From contig JADJMW010000005.1 of NCBI GenBank assembly GCA_016709385.1, forward strand, positions 372,001-436,000: a DNA stretch of 64,000 nt, read 5' to 3'. Position numbers and translations under genes: made by a program. This DNA comes from Candidatus Rubrivivax defluviihabitans. Its GTDB lineage: Bacteria; Pseudomonadota; Gammaproteobacteria; Burkholderiales; Burkholderiaceae_C. The notes below the pieces were generated by a model. That model did not search any database. It had not been told where the DNA came from and was given only the letters and a program-made list of their open reading frames with translations. Of this stretch, positions 17,159-25,831 are shown piece by piece; positions within the stretch are counted from its first letter, which is position 1; every line of letters begins with the position of its first letter.

Positions 17159-17550
17159 GACGGGCCTTCGCCGTCGCCCTGGCCGCAGGTCTGGCCCTGC
17201 TCGCCGGCTGCGCCGCGCCGCCCGCGGCCGCGCCCCCCGTGGGCCTGACCGACCTGATGGAGCGACCGGCCGAACGCGCCCTGCTCGACGGCCTGCGTGC
17301 CTACGACGACGGCCAGTACGTGCAGGCCGAAGCGGCGCTGCGCCAGGCGCTGGCCGGCGGACTGCGCAGCGGCCGCGACCAGGCCAGCGCGCACAAGCTG
17401 CTGGCCTTCATCACCTGCACCAGCGAACGCCTGGCCGAATGCGAGGCCGCCTTCCGCGCTGCACGCGCTGCCGACCCGGCCTTCGCGCTGACCCGCCCCG
17501 AAGCCGGCCACCCGCTGTGGGGGCCGGTCTACCGCCAGGTCGTGCCGTAG
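17155..17550 (+). CDS. small TPR-like lipoprotein (TssQ-like)
   Basis: The protein has 131 residues. MRRAFAVALAAGLALLAGC is a lipoprotein signal with a lipobox ending at C19. The mature part is helical: RAYDDGQYVQAEAALRQAL and SAHKLLAFITCTSERLAECE look like one and a half TPR units, with cysteines spaced as in TssQ-type T6SS-associated lipoproteins. The ATG overlaps the kinase stop (ATGA), so the pair is translationally coupled. No other type VI secretion genes are present, so the TssQ label is a family resemblance only. Confidence 0.7.
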   Translation: MRRAFAVALAAGLALLAGCAAPPAAAPPVGLTDLMERPAERALLDGLRAYDDGQYVQAEAALRQALAGGLRSGRDQASAHKLLAFITCTSERLAECEAAFRAARAADPAFALTRPEAGHPLWGPVYRQVVP

Positions 17551-17587
17551 GCGCCGGCCCGGTCGCCCGCCAGGGGCTGCCGGTATC

Positions 17588-18040
17588 ATGACCGGTCCCA
17601 TGACCCCTGCCGCCGCGACCGCGCCGACCGCCTCCACCGCTTCTGCCGCCCCGTTCCGCCACGCGCTGCGCGTCTACTTGGAAGACACCGACGCCGGTGG
17701 CGTGGTGTTCTACGCCAATTACCTGAAATTCTTCGAGCGTGCACGCACCGAGTGGCTGCGTGCGCTGGGTTTCGGCCAGCAGGCGCTGCGTGAAAGCACG
17801 GGCGCGCTGTTCGTCGTGACCGACACCCGCGTGCGCTATCTGGCGCCGGCGCGGCTGGACGACCTGCTGCAGGTCACCGTGCACCTGCGCGCCGGCGGCA
17901 AGGCCTCGATGACCCTCGTGCAGCAGGCCTGGCGCGGCGACAAGCTGCTGGCCGAGGGCGAGATCCGCATCGGTTGCGTCGACGAAGGAACCTTCAGGCC
18001 GCGCCGCATTCCCATCGATTTCATGACCACCACCGCATGA
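17588..18040 (+). CDS. ybgC: YbgC-type acyl-CoA thioesterase
   Basis: The protein has 150 residues with a hotdog fold. The motif VYLEDTDAGGVVFYANYLKF contains the catalytic Asp of the YbgC/FadM group, and RARTEWLRALGF follows. YbgC hydrolyses acyl-CoA/acyl-ACP and lies at the head of tol-pal operons. The first 20 residues are an Ala/Thr-rich extension; a second ATG at 17600 is possible. It overlaps tolQ by four bases. Confidence 0.93.
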   Translation: MTGPMTPAAATAPTASTASAAPFRHALRVYLEDTDAGGVVFYANYLKFFERARTEWLRALGFGQQALRESTGALFVVTDTRVRYLAPARLDDLLQVTVHLRAGGKASMTLVQQAWRGDKLLAEGEIRIGCVDEGTFRPRRIPIDFMTTTA

Positions 18041-18743
18041 CGCAAGACCTTTCGATCACCGCGCTGGTGCTGCAGGCCAGCCTGGTGGTGCAAATCGTGA
18101 TGGCCGGGCTGGCCATCACCTCGTTCGTGAGCTGGACGGTGATCTTCGGCAAGCTGTTCGGCCTGAAGCGCGTGCGCCGCAGCAACGACGACTTCGAACG
18201 CGAATTCTGGTCCGGCCGCAGCCTCACCGAACTGCACGAGGCGGTGCTGAAGAAGCCCGCCACGGCGGCCATGGAGCGCATCTTCGCCAGCGGCATGCGC
18301 GAATTCCTCAAGCTGCGCGAGAAGCGGCTCGACGCCGGGGCGCAGCTCGACGGCGCGCGCCGTGCCATGCGCGCCAGCTTCCAGCGTGAACTCGACGTGG
18401 TGGAAAGCAACCTGAGCTTCCTGGCCAGCGTGGGCTCGGTCAGCCCCTACGTGGGGCTGTTCGGCACCGTGTGGGGCATCATGCACGCCTTCGTGGGCCT
18501 GTCCAACCTGCAGCAGGTGACGCTGGCCACGGTGGCGCCGGGCATCGCCGAGGCGCTGGTGGCCACCGCCATCGGCCTGTTCGCCGCCATTCCCGCGGTG
18601 GTGGCCTACAACCGCTTCGCGCGCGACATCGACCGCATCGCCATCCAGCTGGAAACCTTCATCGAGGAATTCAGCAACATCCTGCAGCGCAACGCCGGGC
18701 AGGTGGCGGTGGCGGGTACGGCCATCGGTTCGGAGGTCCGCTG

Positions 18744-18744
<1 letters not shown>
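18037..18744 (+). CDS. tolQ: Tol-Pal motor subunit TolQ
   Basis: The protein has 235 residues with three membrane helices: one near the N-terminus (about 15-37) and two after residue 135 (SVSPYVGLFGTVWGIMHAF and ALVATAIGLFAAIPAVVAYN). TolQ and TolR form the proton channel of the inner membrane that energises TolA and helps outer-membrane constriction at division. ATG 18037 overlaps ybgC, and the stop overlaps the tolR ATG. Confidence 0.97.
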
Positions 18745-19184
<440 letters not shown>

Positions 19185-19195
19185 GGCACGGCGAA

Positions 19196-20185
19196 GTGAC
19201 GGCCACCGCCCTGGGCCACGACGTGCTGCTGCCGCGGCCGCCCGGCGGCCATGGTGCGGGGGCGGCGCTGTCGCTGCTGGCGCATGCCGCCCTGCTGCTG
19301 GCGCTGACCGTGGCCGTGGACTGGCGCGCCCACACGCCCGACGTCGTGAGCGCCGAACTGTGGGCCAGCGTGCCGCAGACCGCCGCGCCGCGGGCGCAGC
19401 CCCTGCCCGAACCGGCAGCCAAACCGACACCCGAACCGGCACCCGCGCCGGCCCCCACGCCCGCTCCGAAGCCCGCCCCCCCGCCGACACCGGCGCCACC
19501 GCCCGCGCGCGTGCAACCGCCAGCGGTCGAGCCCGATATCGCCGTCGAACGCGAGCGCCGCCGCAAGGCCGAGGCCGAAGCCAAACGGGCCGCCGAGGCC
19601 GAGGCGGCACGAGAGGCCGCACGCAAGGCGGCCGATGCCGCAGCGGCCCGCAAGGCCGAGGCAGACAAGCGCAAGGCCGAGACCGACAAGCGCAAGGCCG
19701 AGGCCGAGGCGCGAAAGATGGCCGAAGAGGACAAGCGCCGCGCCCAGGCCGAGCAGCAGCGCCAGGAAGAGGCCGCGCAGAAGCAGGCGCAGCAAGCCGA
19801 GGACGCGCGCCTGGCGCGGCAGCGCGAGGAAAACCTGAAGCGCATCATGGGCCAGGCCGGCGGCGCCACCGGCACTGGCGGCACCGGCACCGCGGCGCAA
19901 TCGGCCGCGCCGTCGGCGGCCTATGCCGGCCGCCTGGTGGCCGAGATCCGGCGCCACATCTTCTTCGACACCGGCAGCCTGCCCGACAACGCCGTGCCCG
20001 AGGTGGAAGTGCGCACCGCGCCCGGCGGCACCATCATTTCGCGGCGCCTCGTCAAGAGCAGCGGCCACAAGGAATGGGACGAGGCCGTGCTGCGCGCCAT
20101 CGACCGCATCGCCACCCTGCCGCGCGACGTCGACGGCCGCGTGCCGCCGGTGATCCTGGTGGCGTTCAGGCCGCGCGATTCATGA
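19196..20185 (+). CDS. tolA: Tol-Pal energy transducer TolA
   Basis: The protein has 329 residues with a GTG start at 19196. One membrane helix (AALSLLAHAALLLALTVAV, about 23-43) anchors it. A Pro-rich section (roughly 60-110) leads to a long charged Ala/Lys/Glu coiled segment (about 115-215) that spans the periplasm. The C-terminal TonB-like domain ends VDGRVPPVILVAFRP. The expected downstream tolB and pal are absent: the gene runs into a convergent oxidoreductase gene with a six-base overlap. Confidence 0.93.
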   Translation: MTATALGHDVLLPRPPGGHGAGAALSLLAHAALLLALTVAVDWRAHTPDVVSAELWASVPQTAAPRAQPLPEPAAKPTPEPAPAPAPTPAPKPAPPPTPAPPPARVQPPAVEPDIAVERERRRKAEAEAKRAAEAEAAREAARKAADAAAARKAEADKRKAETDKRKAEAEARKMAEEDKRRAQAEQQRQEEAAQKQAQQAEDARLARQREENLKRIMGQAGGATGTGGTGTAAQSAAPSAAYAGRLVAEIRRHIFFDTGSLPDNAVPEVEVRTAPGGTIISRRLVKSSGHKEWDEAVLRAIDRIATLPRDVDGRVPPVILVAFRPRDS

Positions 20186-21313
20186 CCGCGCGGCCGTGGC
20201 CGGCGCGCTGTAGCGCGCCACGAAGCTGCGGTCGATGCGGTCCTTCCACCACCATACCCAGCGCCCCTGCGCCGACCAGCTGCCCCAGGCCGCGATGGCC
20301 CGCTTCTCGCCGCACGAGATGAGGTTGAGCGTGCGCTGCTGCGGCCGGTGCGGCAGCAGTTCGGCCCCGGCGAGAAAGCGGCGCAGGTTCAGCGCCAGCG
20401 GCGGGCCGGCGCGCACGGCATGGACGCCGCTCTTGGCGTGCGGCGCGTCGGCGCGGCTGGCCACGTCGCCGGCAGCGAAGACCTCGGGGTGCGACAGACT
20501 CTGCAGCGTGGCGCCGGTGCGCACGAAGCCGCGTTCGTCCAGCGCCAGGCCGCTGCCGGCCAGCCAGGCCGGCGCCTCGGCACCGGTGGCGATGACGGCC
20601 GCCCGGCAGGCCAGCCGCGCACCGCTGCCCAGCACCAGGGCACCGGCCTCGACGGCGCTGCAGGTGTCGCGCACGACGCTGATGCCATGCGCCGCCAGCA
20701 CGCGCTGCATGCGCCTGATCACGCCCGCCGGGTAGCCGGCCAGCGGCACCGGGCCGCCGGTGACGAGCGTGATGCAGGCCGACGGTGGGTCGGCCCGGCC
20801 CGGCGTTTCCAGCCGGTGGCGCAGCGCCAGCGCCAATTCCACGCCGGCGGCGCCGCCGCCGATGACGGCGATGTCCGCCCCCCATTGCGCCGCGCCTTGC
20901 AGCACGGCGTCGAGCCGCGCCACGAAATGTTCGATCGGCCGCACGAACAAGCCATGCTCACGCGCGCCGGGCAGGCGGTCGCGGTCCATCACCGCGCCGG
21001 TGTCCAGCGACAGCAGGTCGTAGTGGATCGTTTCGCCGCCGGCCAGCGGCACGCGGCGCACGGCGGCGTCCAGGCCCACCGCCGCGCCTTCGATCAGGCG
21101 CACGCCGGCGGCCCGTGCCAGCGGCGCCAGCGGAATGGCGCACTGCCCGGCCGTGTAGTGGCCGGCCACCAGGCCGGGCACCATGCCGGAATACATCTGG
21201 CGCAGGAAAGGCGTGACCAGCACCACCTCGGCGCCGGCCAGCGGCTCCAGCGCCAGCGAGCGCAGCACGTGCACGTGGGCGTGGCCGCCGCCGAGCAGCA
21301 CGAGCCGCTTCAT
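20180..21313 (-). CDS. NDH-2-like FAD pyridine nucleotide oxidoreductase (SelD N-terminal-domain type)
   Basis: The protein has 377 residues. The FAD site is LVLLGGGHAHVHVLRSLA and the second dinucleotide site IAVIGGGAAGVELALALR. LRQMYSGMVPGLVAGHYT and HPEVFAAGDVASRADAPH match the family that occurs alone or fused to the N-terminus of selenide water dikinase. No disulfide cysteine pair is seen. It probably oxidises NAD(P)H and passes electrons to a quinone or partner protein; the acceptor is unknown. Its ATG overlaps the stop of the DUF3047 gene by four bases, and no SelD domain follows. Confidence 0.82.
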   Translation of the reverse strand: MKRLVLLGGGHAHVHVLRSLALEPLAGAEVVLVTPFLRQMYSGMVPGLVAGHYTAGQCAIPLAPLARAAGVRLIEGAAVGLDAAVRRVPLAGGETIHYDLLSLDTGAVMDRDRLPGAREHGLFVRPIEHFVARLDAVLQGAAQWGADIAVIGGGAAGVELALALRHRLETPGRADPPSACITLVTGGPVPLAGYPAGVIRRMQRVLAAHGISVVRDTCSAVEAGALVLGSGARLACRAAVIATGAEAPAWLAGSGLALDERGFVRTGATLQSLSHPEVFAAGDVASRADAPHAKSGVHAVRAGPPLALNLRRFLAGAELLPHRPQQRTLNLISCGEKRAIAAWGSWSAQGRWVWWWKDRIDRSFVARYSAPATAARS

Positions 21314-22062
21314 GGCGCGAAGCTCAGATTGGCGACATGGGCCACCGACCGGGCGCCGGTGTTGTCGGCGTCGCCGGCCACGATCACCGCCGTGAGCGGC
21401 GGCACGGTGGCGCTCTCATCGCCGAAGGCGCGCAGGAAGTCGGCAGCCACGTCGCGGCTCTCCCGCTGCCAATGGCCCGGCGCGTCGCTGCCATTGCGCA
21501 GCACGATATAGCGCACGCGCCGGCTGTAGACGTTGTCGAGCAGCGCGCCGCGCTCCTCGGCACCGGCCCACACCCAGCACAGCGTGGCCGCGGGCAGGTC
21601 CTCGCCGGTGCGCGAGCGCGCCAGCCGCAGCAGCTGGCGTTCGACGAAGGGCACGGCCGACATCGGCAGGTCGAAGCTCAGGCAGACCTTCACGGCCGCA
21701 TCGTCGCCCGGCTTGCGGCGCAGGTCGGCGGCGGCATTCGGCTGCTGCAGCCGCCAGGCCCAGTTCAGCCGTCGCGGTGCCGGTACGCCGGGCAGCACGT
21801 AGACCAGGTTGCCATAGGACGCGGCCGCTTCCACGCGCAAGGCGTCGCGCCCGTCCACGTGCTCGGCCGTGTAGCGCGTGATGGGCGGCTTCTGCGCGGG
21901 CAGCGTCACCACGCGCCAGCCGATGCCCAGGCCGCCGGCTGCGTCCACCAGCGGCGGCAGCGCCCACTCGCCGGCACCGGCATGGCTGCAGGCCCACAGC
22001 ACGCCGCGCCAGGCCGCGGCGGCAGCGCCTCCGCCCGCCACCTCAACCGCGGCGCCAGGCAT
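21310..22062 (-). CDS. DUF3047 domain protein
   Basis: The protein has 250 residues. From about residue 48 it matches DUF3047: WRVVTLPAQKPPITRYTAEH, ALRVEAAASYGNLVYVL, then LNWAWRLQ, AVKVCLSFDLP and RYIVLRNG. No clear signal peptide is seen, though the N-terminus is Ala/Gly-rich. Function is unknown. It overlaps the VTT-flavoprotein gene by 20 bases upstream and the FAD oxidoreductase by four bases downstream, so all three are very likely one translationally coupled operon. Confidence 0.8.
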   Translation of the reverse strand: MPGAAVEVAGGGAAAAAWRGVLWACSHAGAGEWALPPLVDAAGGLGIGWRVVTLPAQKPPITRYTAEHVDGRDALRVEAAASYGNLVYVLPGVPAPRRLNWAWRLQQPNAAADLRRKPGDDAAVKVCLSFDLPMSAVPFVERQLLRLARSRTGEDLPAATLCWVWAGAEERGALLDNVYSRRVRYIVLRNGSDAPGHWQRESRDVAADFLRAFGDESATVPPLTAVIVAGDADNTGARSVAHVANLSFAP

Positions 22063-24193
22063 GAAATCTCTCCACCCAGCGCAGCAGCGCCAACGGCTGG
22101 TGCGCGCGCTTCCACTCGCCGGCCACGTATTTGTTCGCCTCGGCCAGCGTGGGGTAGGTGTGGATGGTGCCCAGGATCTTGTTCAGCCCCAGCCCGTGCT
22201 TCATGGCCAGCACGAATTCGGCCAGCAGCTCGCCGGCATGCGCGCCGACGATGGTCACGCCCAGGATCCTGTCCTTGCCCGGCACCGTGAGCACCTTCAC
22301 CCAGCCGTGCGCGGCGCTGTCGGCGATGGCGCGGTCGAGGTCGTCGATGCCGTATCGCGTGACCTCGAAGGCCACGCCCTTCTCGCGCGCTTCCTGTTCG
22401 TTCAGGCCCACGCGCGCCACCTCGGGGTCGATGAAGGTGCACCAGGGGATGACGGAATAGTCGGCCTTGAATTTCTTGAAGCCGCCGAAGAGGCCGTTCA
22501 CGGCAGCGTACCAGGCCTGGTGCGCCGCGGTGTGCGTGAACTGGTAGGGGCCGGCCACGTCGCCGGCGGCGAGGATGTTGGGGAACACCGTCTGCAGGTA
22601 GTCGTCGGTGAGCACGGTGCGGTGGACCGGGATGCCCAGTTCCTCGAGGCCGAAACCCTGCAGCCGCGCCACGCGGCCCACGGCGCACAGCAGCGCGTCG
22701 AAGGGCAGGCGGCGTTCCTGGCCCGCGGCTTCCACCACCAGGAATTTTTCCTCGCCCACCTGCTCGCAGCGCAACGCCTGGTGGCCGGTGAGCACGGTCA
22801 CGCCGTCGGCCTGCAAGGCCTGCTGCGCGTAGGCCGACACGTCCTCGTCCTCGCGCAACATGAGGCGCGGCGCCATCTCCACCTGCGTGACCTGCGAGCC
22901 CAGGCGCGCGAAGGCCTGCGCCAGTTCGCAGCCGATCGGCCCGCCGCCCAGCACCACCAGGCGGCGCGGCTGTTCGCGCAGGCCCCACAGCGTATCGCTG
23001 GTGAGACAGCCCACCTCCTCGATGCCCGGCAGCGGCGGCACGAAGGGCCTGGCGCCGGTGGCGATGACGATGCAACGCGTGGAGAGCACCTGCGTGCTGC
23101 CGTCGTCGTGCGTGATCTGCACGTGCCACGGGTCCAGGATCTTGGCGCGGCCGATCTGCACGTCCACGCCCAGGCCGGTGTAGCGCTCGACGGAATCGTG
23201 CGGCTCCACGGCGCGCACCACGCCGGCCACGCGTTCCATGACCTGCGCGAAGTCCAGCGTGAACTCGGCGCGTGCGATGCCGTAAGCCGCACTGTGGCGC
23301 ATCTGGCGCGCCAGCGTGGCGGTCTTGATCAGCGCCTTGCTCGGCACGCAGCCGTAGTTCAGGCAGTCGCCGCCCATCTTGTGGCTTTCCACCAGCGTCA
23401 CCCGGGCCTTCACCGCAGCGGCGATGTAGGCCGTGACCAGCCCCGCCGCGCCGGCGCCGATGACGACCATGTTGCGGTCGAACTTTCGCGGCTTCCTGCC
23501 GGCCCAGGGCGCGTAGACGCGCCGCGCCTTCACTCCGTCGACGATCTTCTTGGCGATGAGCGGGAACACGCCCAGCAGCACGAAGGACAGCAGCAGCCCC
23601 GGCGAGAGGATGCCCTGCAGCGAATCGATGCGCGCCAGTTGCGTGCCGGCATTCACGTAGACCACCGTGCCGGCCAGCATGCCGAGCTGGCTGACCCCGT
23701 AGAACGTGGTGGCCTTCATCTTCGTCAGCCCCATCAGCAGGTTGATGACGAAGAACGGGAACAACGGCACCAGGCGCAGCGTGAAGAGGTAGAAAGCGCC
23801 CTCGCGCGCGATGCCCTTGTCGATGTCGGCCAGCCGGGCGCCGAAGCGCGACTGCACGCCCTCGCGCAGCAGGTAGCGCGCCGCCAGCATGGCCAGCGTG
23901 GCGCCCAGGCTGGAAGCGAAGCTCACCACCAGCGTGCCCACGAGCAGGCCGAAGATGGCGCCGCCGGCCAGCGTCATGATCACCGCGCCGGGCAGCGACA
24001 AGGCGGTGACCAGCACATAGATGCCGAAATAGCTGCCGAGCACCGCCGCCGGGTGCTGCGCATACAGCTCGGCAAAACGGTCCTGCGCGCCCTTCACGTA
24101 GTCCAGGCTCAGGAAGCGGCCCAGGTCCAGCGCGAAGAAGGCCACTACCCCCAGGGCCAGCAGCAGCACGAGTCCGATCTTCTTGAATGTCAC
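22043..24193 (-). CDS. fusion of VTT/TVP38 membrane domain and mercuric-reductase-like flavoprotein
   Basis: The protein has 716 residues. Residues 1 to about 225 are a DedA/TVP38 (VTT, SNARE-associated) domain with several helices and the motif TLRLVPLFPFFVINLLMGLT. From residue 239 (MVVIGAGAAGLVTAYIAAAV) a class I pyridine nucleotide-disulfide oxidoreductase follows. It has the redox pair GGDCLNYGCVPSKALIK, the NAD motif LGGGPIGCELAQAFARLGS and a dimerisation domain ending HTYPTLAEANKYVAGEWKR. It therefore looks like a membrane-tethered FAD reductase. The substrate is unknown: no N-terminal HMA domain and no C-terminal vicinal Cys pair of MerA are present. It is the first gene of the three-gene minus-strand operon. 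Confidence 0.88.
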   Translation of the reverse strand: MTFKKIGLVLLLALGVVAFFALDLGRFLSLDYVKGAQDRFAELYAQHPAAVLGSYFGIYVLVTALSLPGAVIMTLAGGAIFGLLVGTLVVSFASSLGATLAMLAARYLLREGVQSRFGARLADIDKGIAREGAFYLFTLRLVPLFPFFVINLLMGLTKMKATTFYGVSQLGMLAGTVVYVNAGTQLARIDSLQGILSPGLLLSFVLLGVFPLIAKKIVDGVKARRVYAPWAGRKPRKFDRNMVVIGAGAAGLVTAYIAAAVKARVTLVESHKMGGDCLNYGCVPSKALIKTATLARQMRHSAAYGIARAEFTLDFAQVMERVAGVVRAVEPHDSVERYTGLGVDVQIGRAKILDPWHVQITHDDGSTQVLSTRCIVIATGARPFVPPLPGIEEVGCLTSDTLWGLREQPRRLVVLGGGPIGCELAQAFARLGSQVTQVEMAPRLMLREDEDVSAYAQQALQADGVTVLTGHQALRCEQVGEEKFLVVEAAGQERRLPFDALLCAVGRVARLQGFGLEELGIPVHRTVLTDDYLQTVFPNILAAGDVAGPYQFTHTAAHQAWYAAVNGLFGGFKKFKADYSVIPWCTFIDPEVARVGLNEQEAREKGVAFEVTRYGIDDLDRAIADSAAHGWVKVLTVPGKDRILGVTIVGAHAGELLAEFVLAMKHGLGLNKILGTIHTYPTLAEANKYVAGEWKRAHQPLALLRWVERFHAWRRG

Positions 24194-24348
24194 GCGGGAT
24201 CCTGGCTATGGGCCGTCAGTCGTAGCAGCCATGAGGCAAGTTACATCGGCCCCGGCGGCCAGCGCGCGACGATACCCGTGATGCGTTCAATGCGGCCGCG
24301 GCGGCCGGAATGTCCCGAATGGCCCGATGAACCGGCAGCGGCGGCGCG

Positions 24349-25017
24349 TCAGGTCTCGGCGCCGCCGCTGGCGCGCAGGTCGGCCGTGGTGGTGACCGCG
24401 GTGACCAGTGCCAGCCGCACGCCTTGCACCAGCGTGGCCAGCGGCAGGCTGGGCGGCGCCGGCACGGTGGCCCGTGCCGCGGCCTGCTCGGGCAGCAGCG
24501 GCAGGTGCATGAAGCCGGCACGCACGCCGCGGCGGCGCCGCAGCGCGTGCATGAGGCCGTAGAAGACATGGTTGCAGACGTAGGTGCCGGCACTCTGCGA
24601 CACCGAGGCCGGCAGCCCCGCGCTGCGCAGCGCCGCGACGATGGCCTTGATGGGCAGCGTGGCGAAGTAGGCCGCCGGCGCGCCGGGCACCACCGGCTCG
24701 TCGATGGGGCGGCGGCCGGCGTTGCAGGGAAGGCGCGCGTCGTCGACGTTGATGGCGATGCGCTCCACGGAAAAGTCGCTGCGCCCGCCGGCCTGGCCGA
24801 GCGCGAGCACGATGCCCGGCCGCTGCCGCACCAGCGCCGCACCGAGCGTGTCCAGCGCATCGCCGAAGGCGCAGGGCAGGCACAGCGACTGCACACGCGC
24901 GCCAGCAAGGGTCTCGCCGTGCAGCGCCTGCGCCACCTGCCACGAAGGATTGACGGACTCGCCGCCGAAGGGCTCGAAACCGGTGAGCAGGATGGCGGGC
25001 TGGGGCATGGCGGCCAT
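24349..25017 (-). CDS. pcp: pyroglutamyl-peptidase I
   Basis: The protein has 222 residues of the C15 cysteine peptidase family. It removes N-terminal pyroglutamate from peptides in the cytoplasm. LLTGFEPFGGESVNPSWQVA is the family start. The catalytic Cys lies in SAGTYVCNHVFYGLMH, and a later His in FMHLPLLPEQ completes the site. ATG 25017 follows GGGAGAG; ATG 25008 would give a shorter leader. It is the last gene of the 5-oxoproline operon and would supply the substrate for PxpABC. Confidence 0.92.
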   Translation of the reverse strand: MAAMPQPAILLTGFEPFGGESVNPSWQVAQALHGETLAGARVQSLCLPCAFGDALDTLGAALVRQRPGIVLALGQAGGRSDFSVERIAINVDDARLPCNAGRRPIDEPVVPGAPAAYFATLPIKAIVAALRSAGLPASVSQSAGTYVCNHVFYGLMHALRRRRGVRAGFMHLPLLPEQAAARATVPAPPSLPLATLVQGVRLALVTAVTTTADLRASGGAET

Positions 25018-25059
25018 TCTCTCCCGCGGCCGCGGCCTTCGCCGGCCAAGCGGTGGGCC

Positions 25060-25830
25060 TTAGCCGGCGATGACCTCGTCCAGCCCGGCCATCTGCCAGC
25101 CTTCGGCCTGCAGCGCGGCGCGCAGACGGCGCGCGTTGTCCACCGCCCCGGGCGTGTCGCCGTGCACGCAGATGCTGTGCATGGCGGTGGGCAGCAGCTT
25201 GCCGCTGGCCGCGACGATGCCGCCGGCCTGCAGCATGCGCAGCACGTGCGCCACCACGGCGTCGGCGTCGTGGATCACGGCGCCGGGGCGGCTGCGCGGC
25301 ACCAGCGTGGCGGCATCGGTATAGGCGCGGTCGGCGAAGATCTCGGCCGCCACGGCCAGGCCCGCGCGCTGGCCCGCCGACTGCAACTCGGAAAGCGCCG
25401 GCGCCAGCAGGATGAGATCGCGATCGAAGGCACGCACCGCACGGGCCACCACGTCGGCCAGCGCGGCGTCTTCGCAGGCCTGGTTGTTCAGCGCGCCGTG
25501 CGGCTTCACGTGGCTGAGCCGGCCACCTTCGGCGGCGGCCATGCCAGCCAGCGCGCCGACCTGGTAAAGGATCACCGCCTCGAGTTCGGCCGGGGCCAGC
25601 GTCATCGGCCGCCGTCCGAAGCCCTGCAGGTCGGGGTAGGCCGGGTGCGCGCCCAGACCCACGCCGGCGGCCAGCGCCGTGCGCACCGTATTGCGCATCA
25701 CCAGCGGGTCGCCGGCATGGAAGCCGCAGGCGATATTGGCCGAGTTCACGACGCCGAGCAGCGCGGCGTCCTCGCCCATGGTCCAGGCGCCGAAGGATTC
25801 GCCGAGGTCGGCATTGAGGTTGATCTTCAT
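25060..25830 (-). CDS. pxpA: 5-oxoprolinase subunit A (LamB/YcsF)
   Basis: The protein has 256 residues. MKINLNADLGESFGAW is the canonical start, so ATG 25830 is chosen over an in-frame upstream codon at 25872. NIACGFHAGDP, GLGAHPAYPDLQGFGRR and LSHVKPHGALNN contain the metal/substrate histidines and aspartates of the family. PxpABC together hydrolyse 5-oxo-L-proline to L-glutamate using ATP. It follows pxpC with a one-base gap. Confidence 0.96.
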   Translation of the reverse strand: MKINLNADLGESFGAWTMGEDAALLGVVNSANIACGFHAGDPLVMRNTVRTALAAGVGLGAHPAYPDLQGFGRRPMTLAPAELEAVILYQVGALAGMAAAEGGRLSHVKPHGALNNQACEDAALADVVARAVRAFDRDLILLAPALSELQSAGQRAGLAVAAEIFADRAYTDAATLVPRSRPGAVIHDADAVVAHVLRMLQAGGIVAASGKLLPTAMHSICVHGDTPGAVDNARRLRAALQAEGWQMAGLDEVIAG

Positions 25831-25831
25831 T

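Noticed and set aside
17155..17550. Type VI secretion cluster
   Set aside because: Only one TssQ-like lipoprotein is present; no sheath, baseplate or membrane-complex gene occurs in the window.
19540..19850. Tandem DNA repeat in tolA
   Set aside because: The repeated Lys-Ala-Glu codons reflect the normal helical middle domain of TolA, not a mobile or CRISPR-like repeat.
22043..23490. Mercuric reductase and mer operon
   Set aside because: The redox motif is shared by many flavoprotein reductases. There is no C-terminal Cys pair, no HMA domain and no merR/T/P.
21878..24562. Plus-strand open frame of nearly 900 codons opposite the VTT-flavoprotein fusion
   Set aside because: The product is low-complexity (His, Arg, Gln, Ala) with no domain, while the minus-strand gene has full enzyme motifs.
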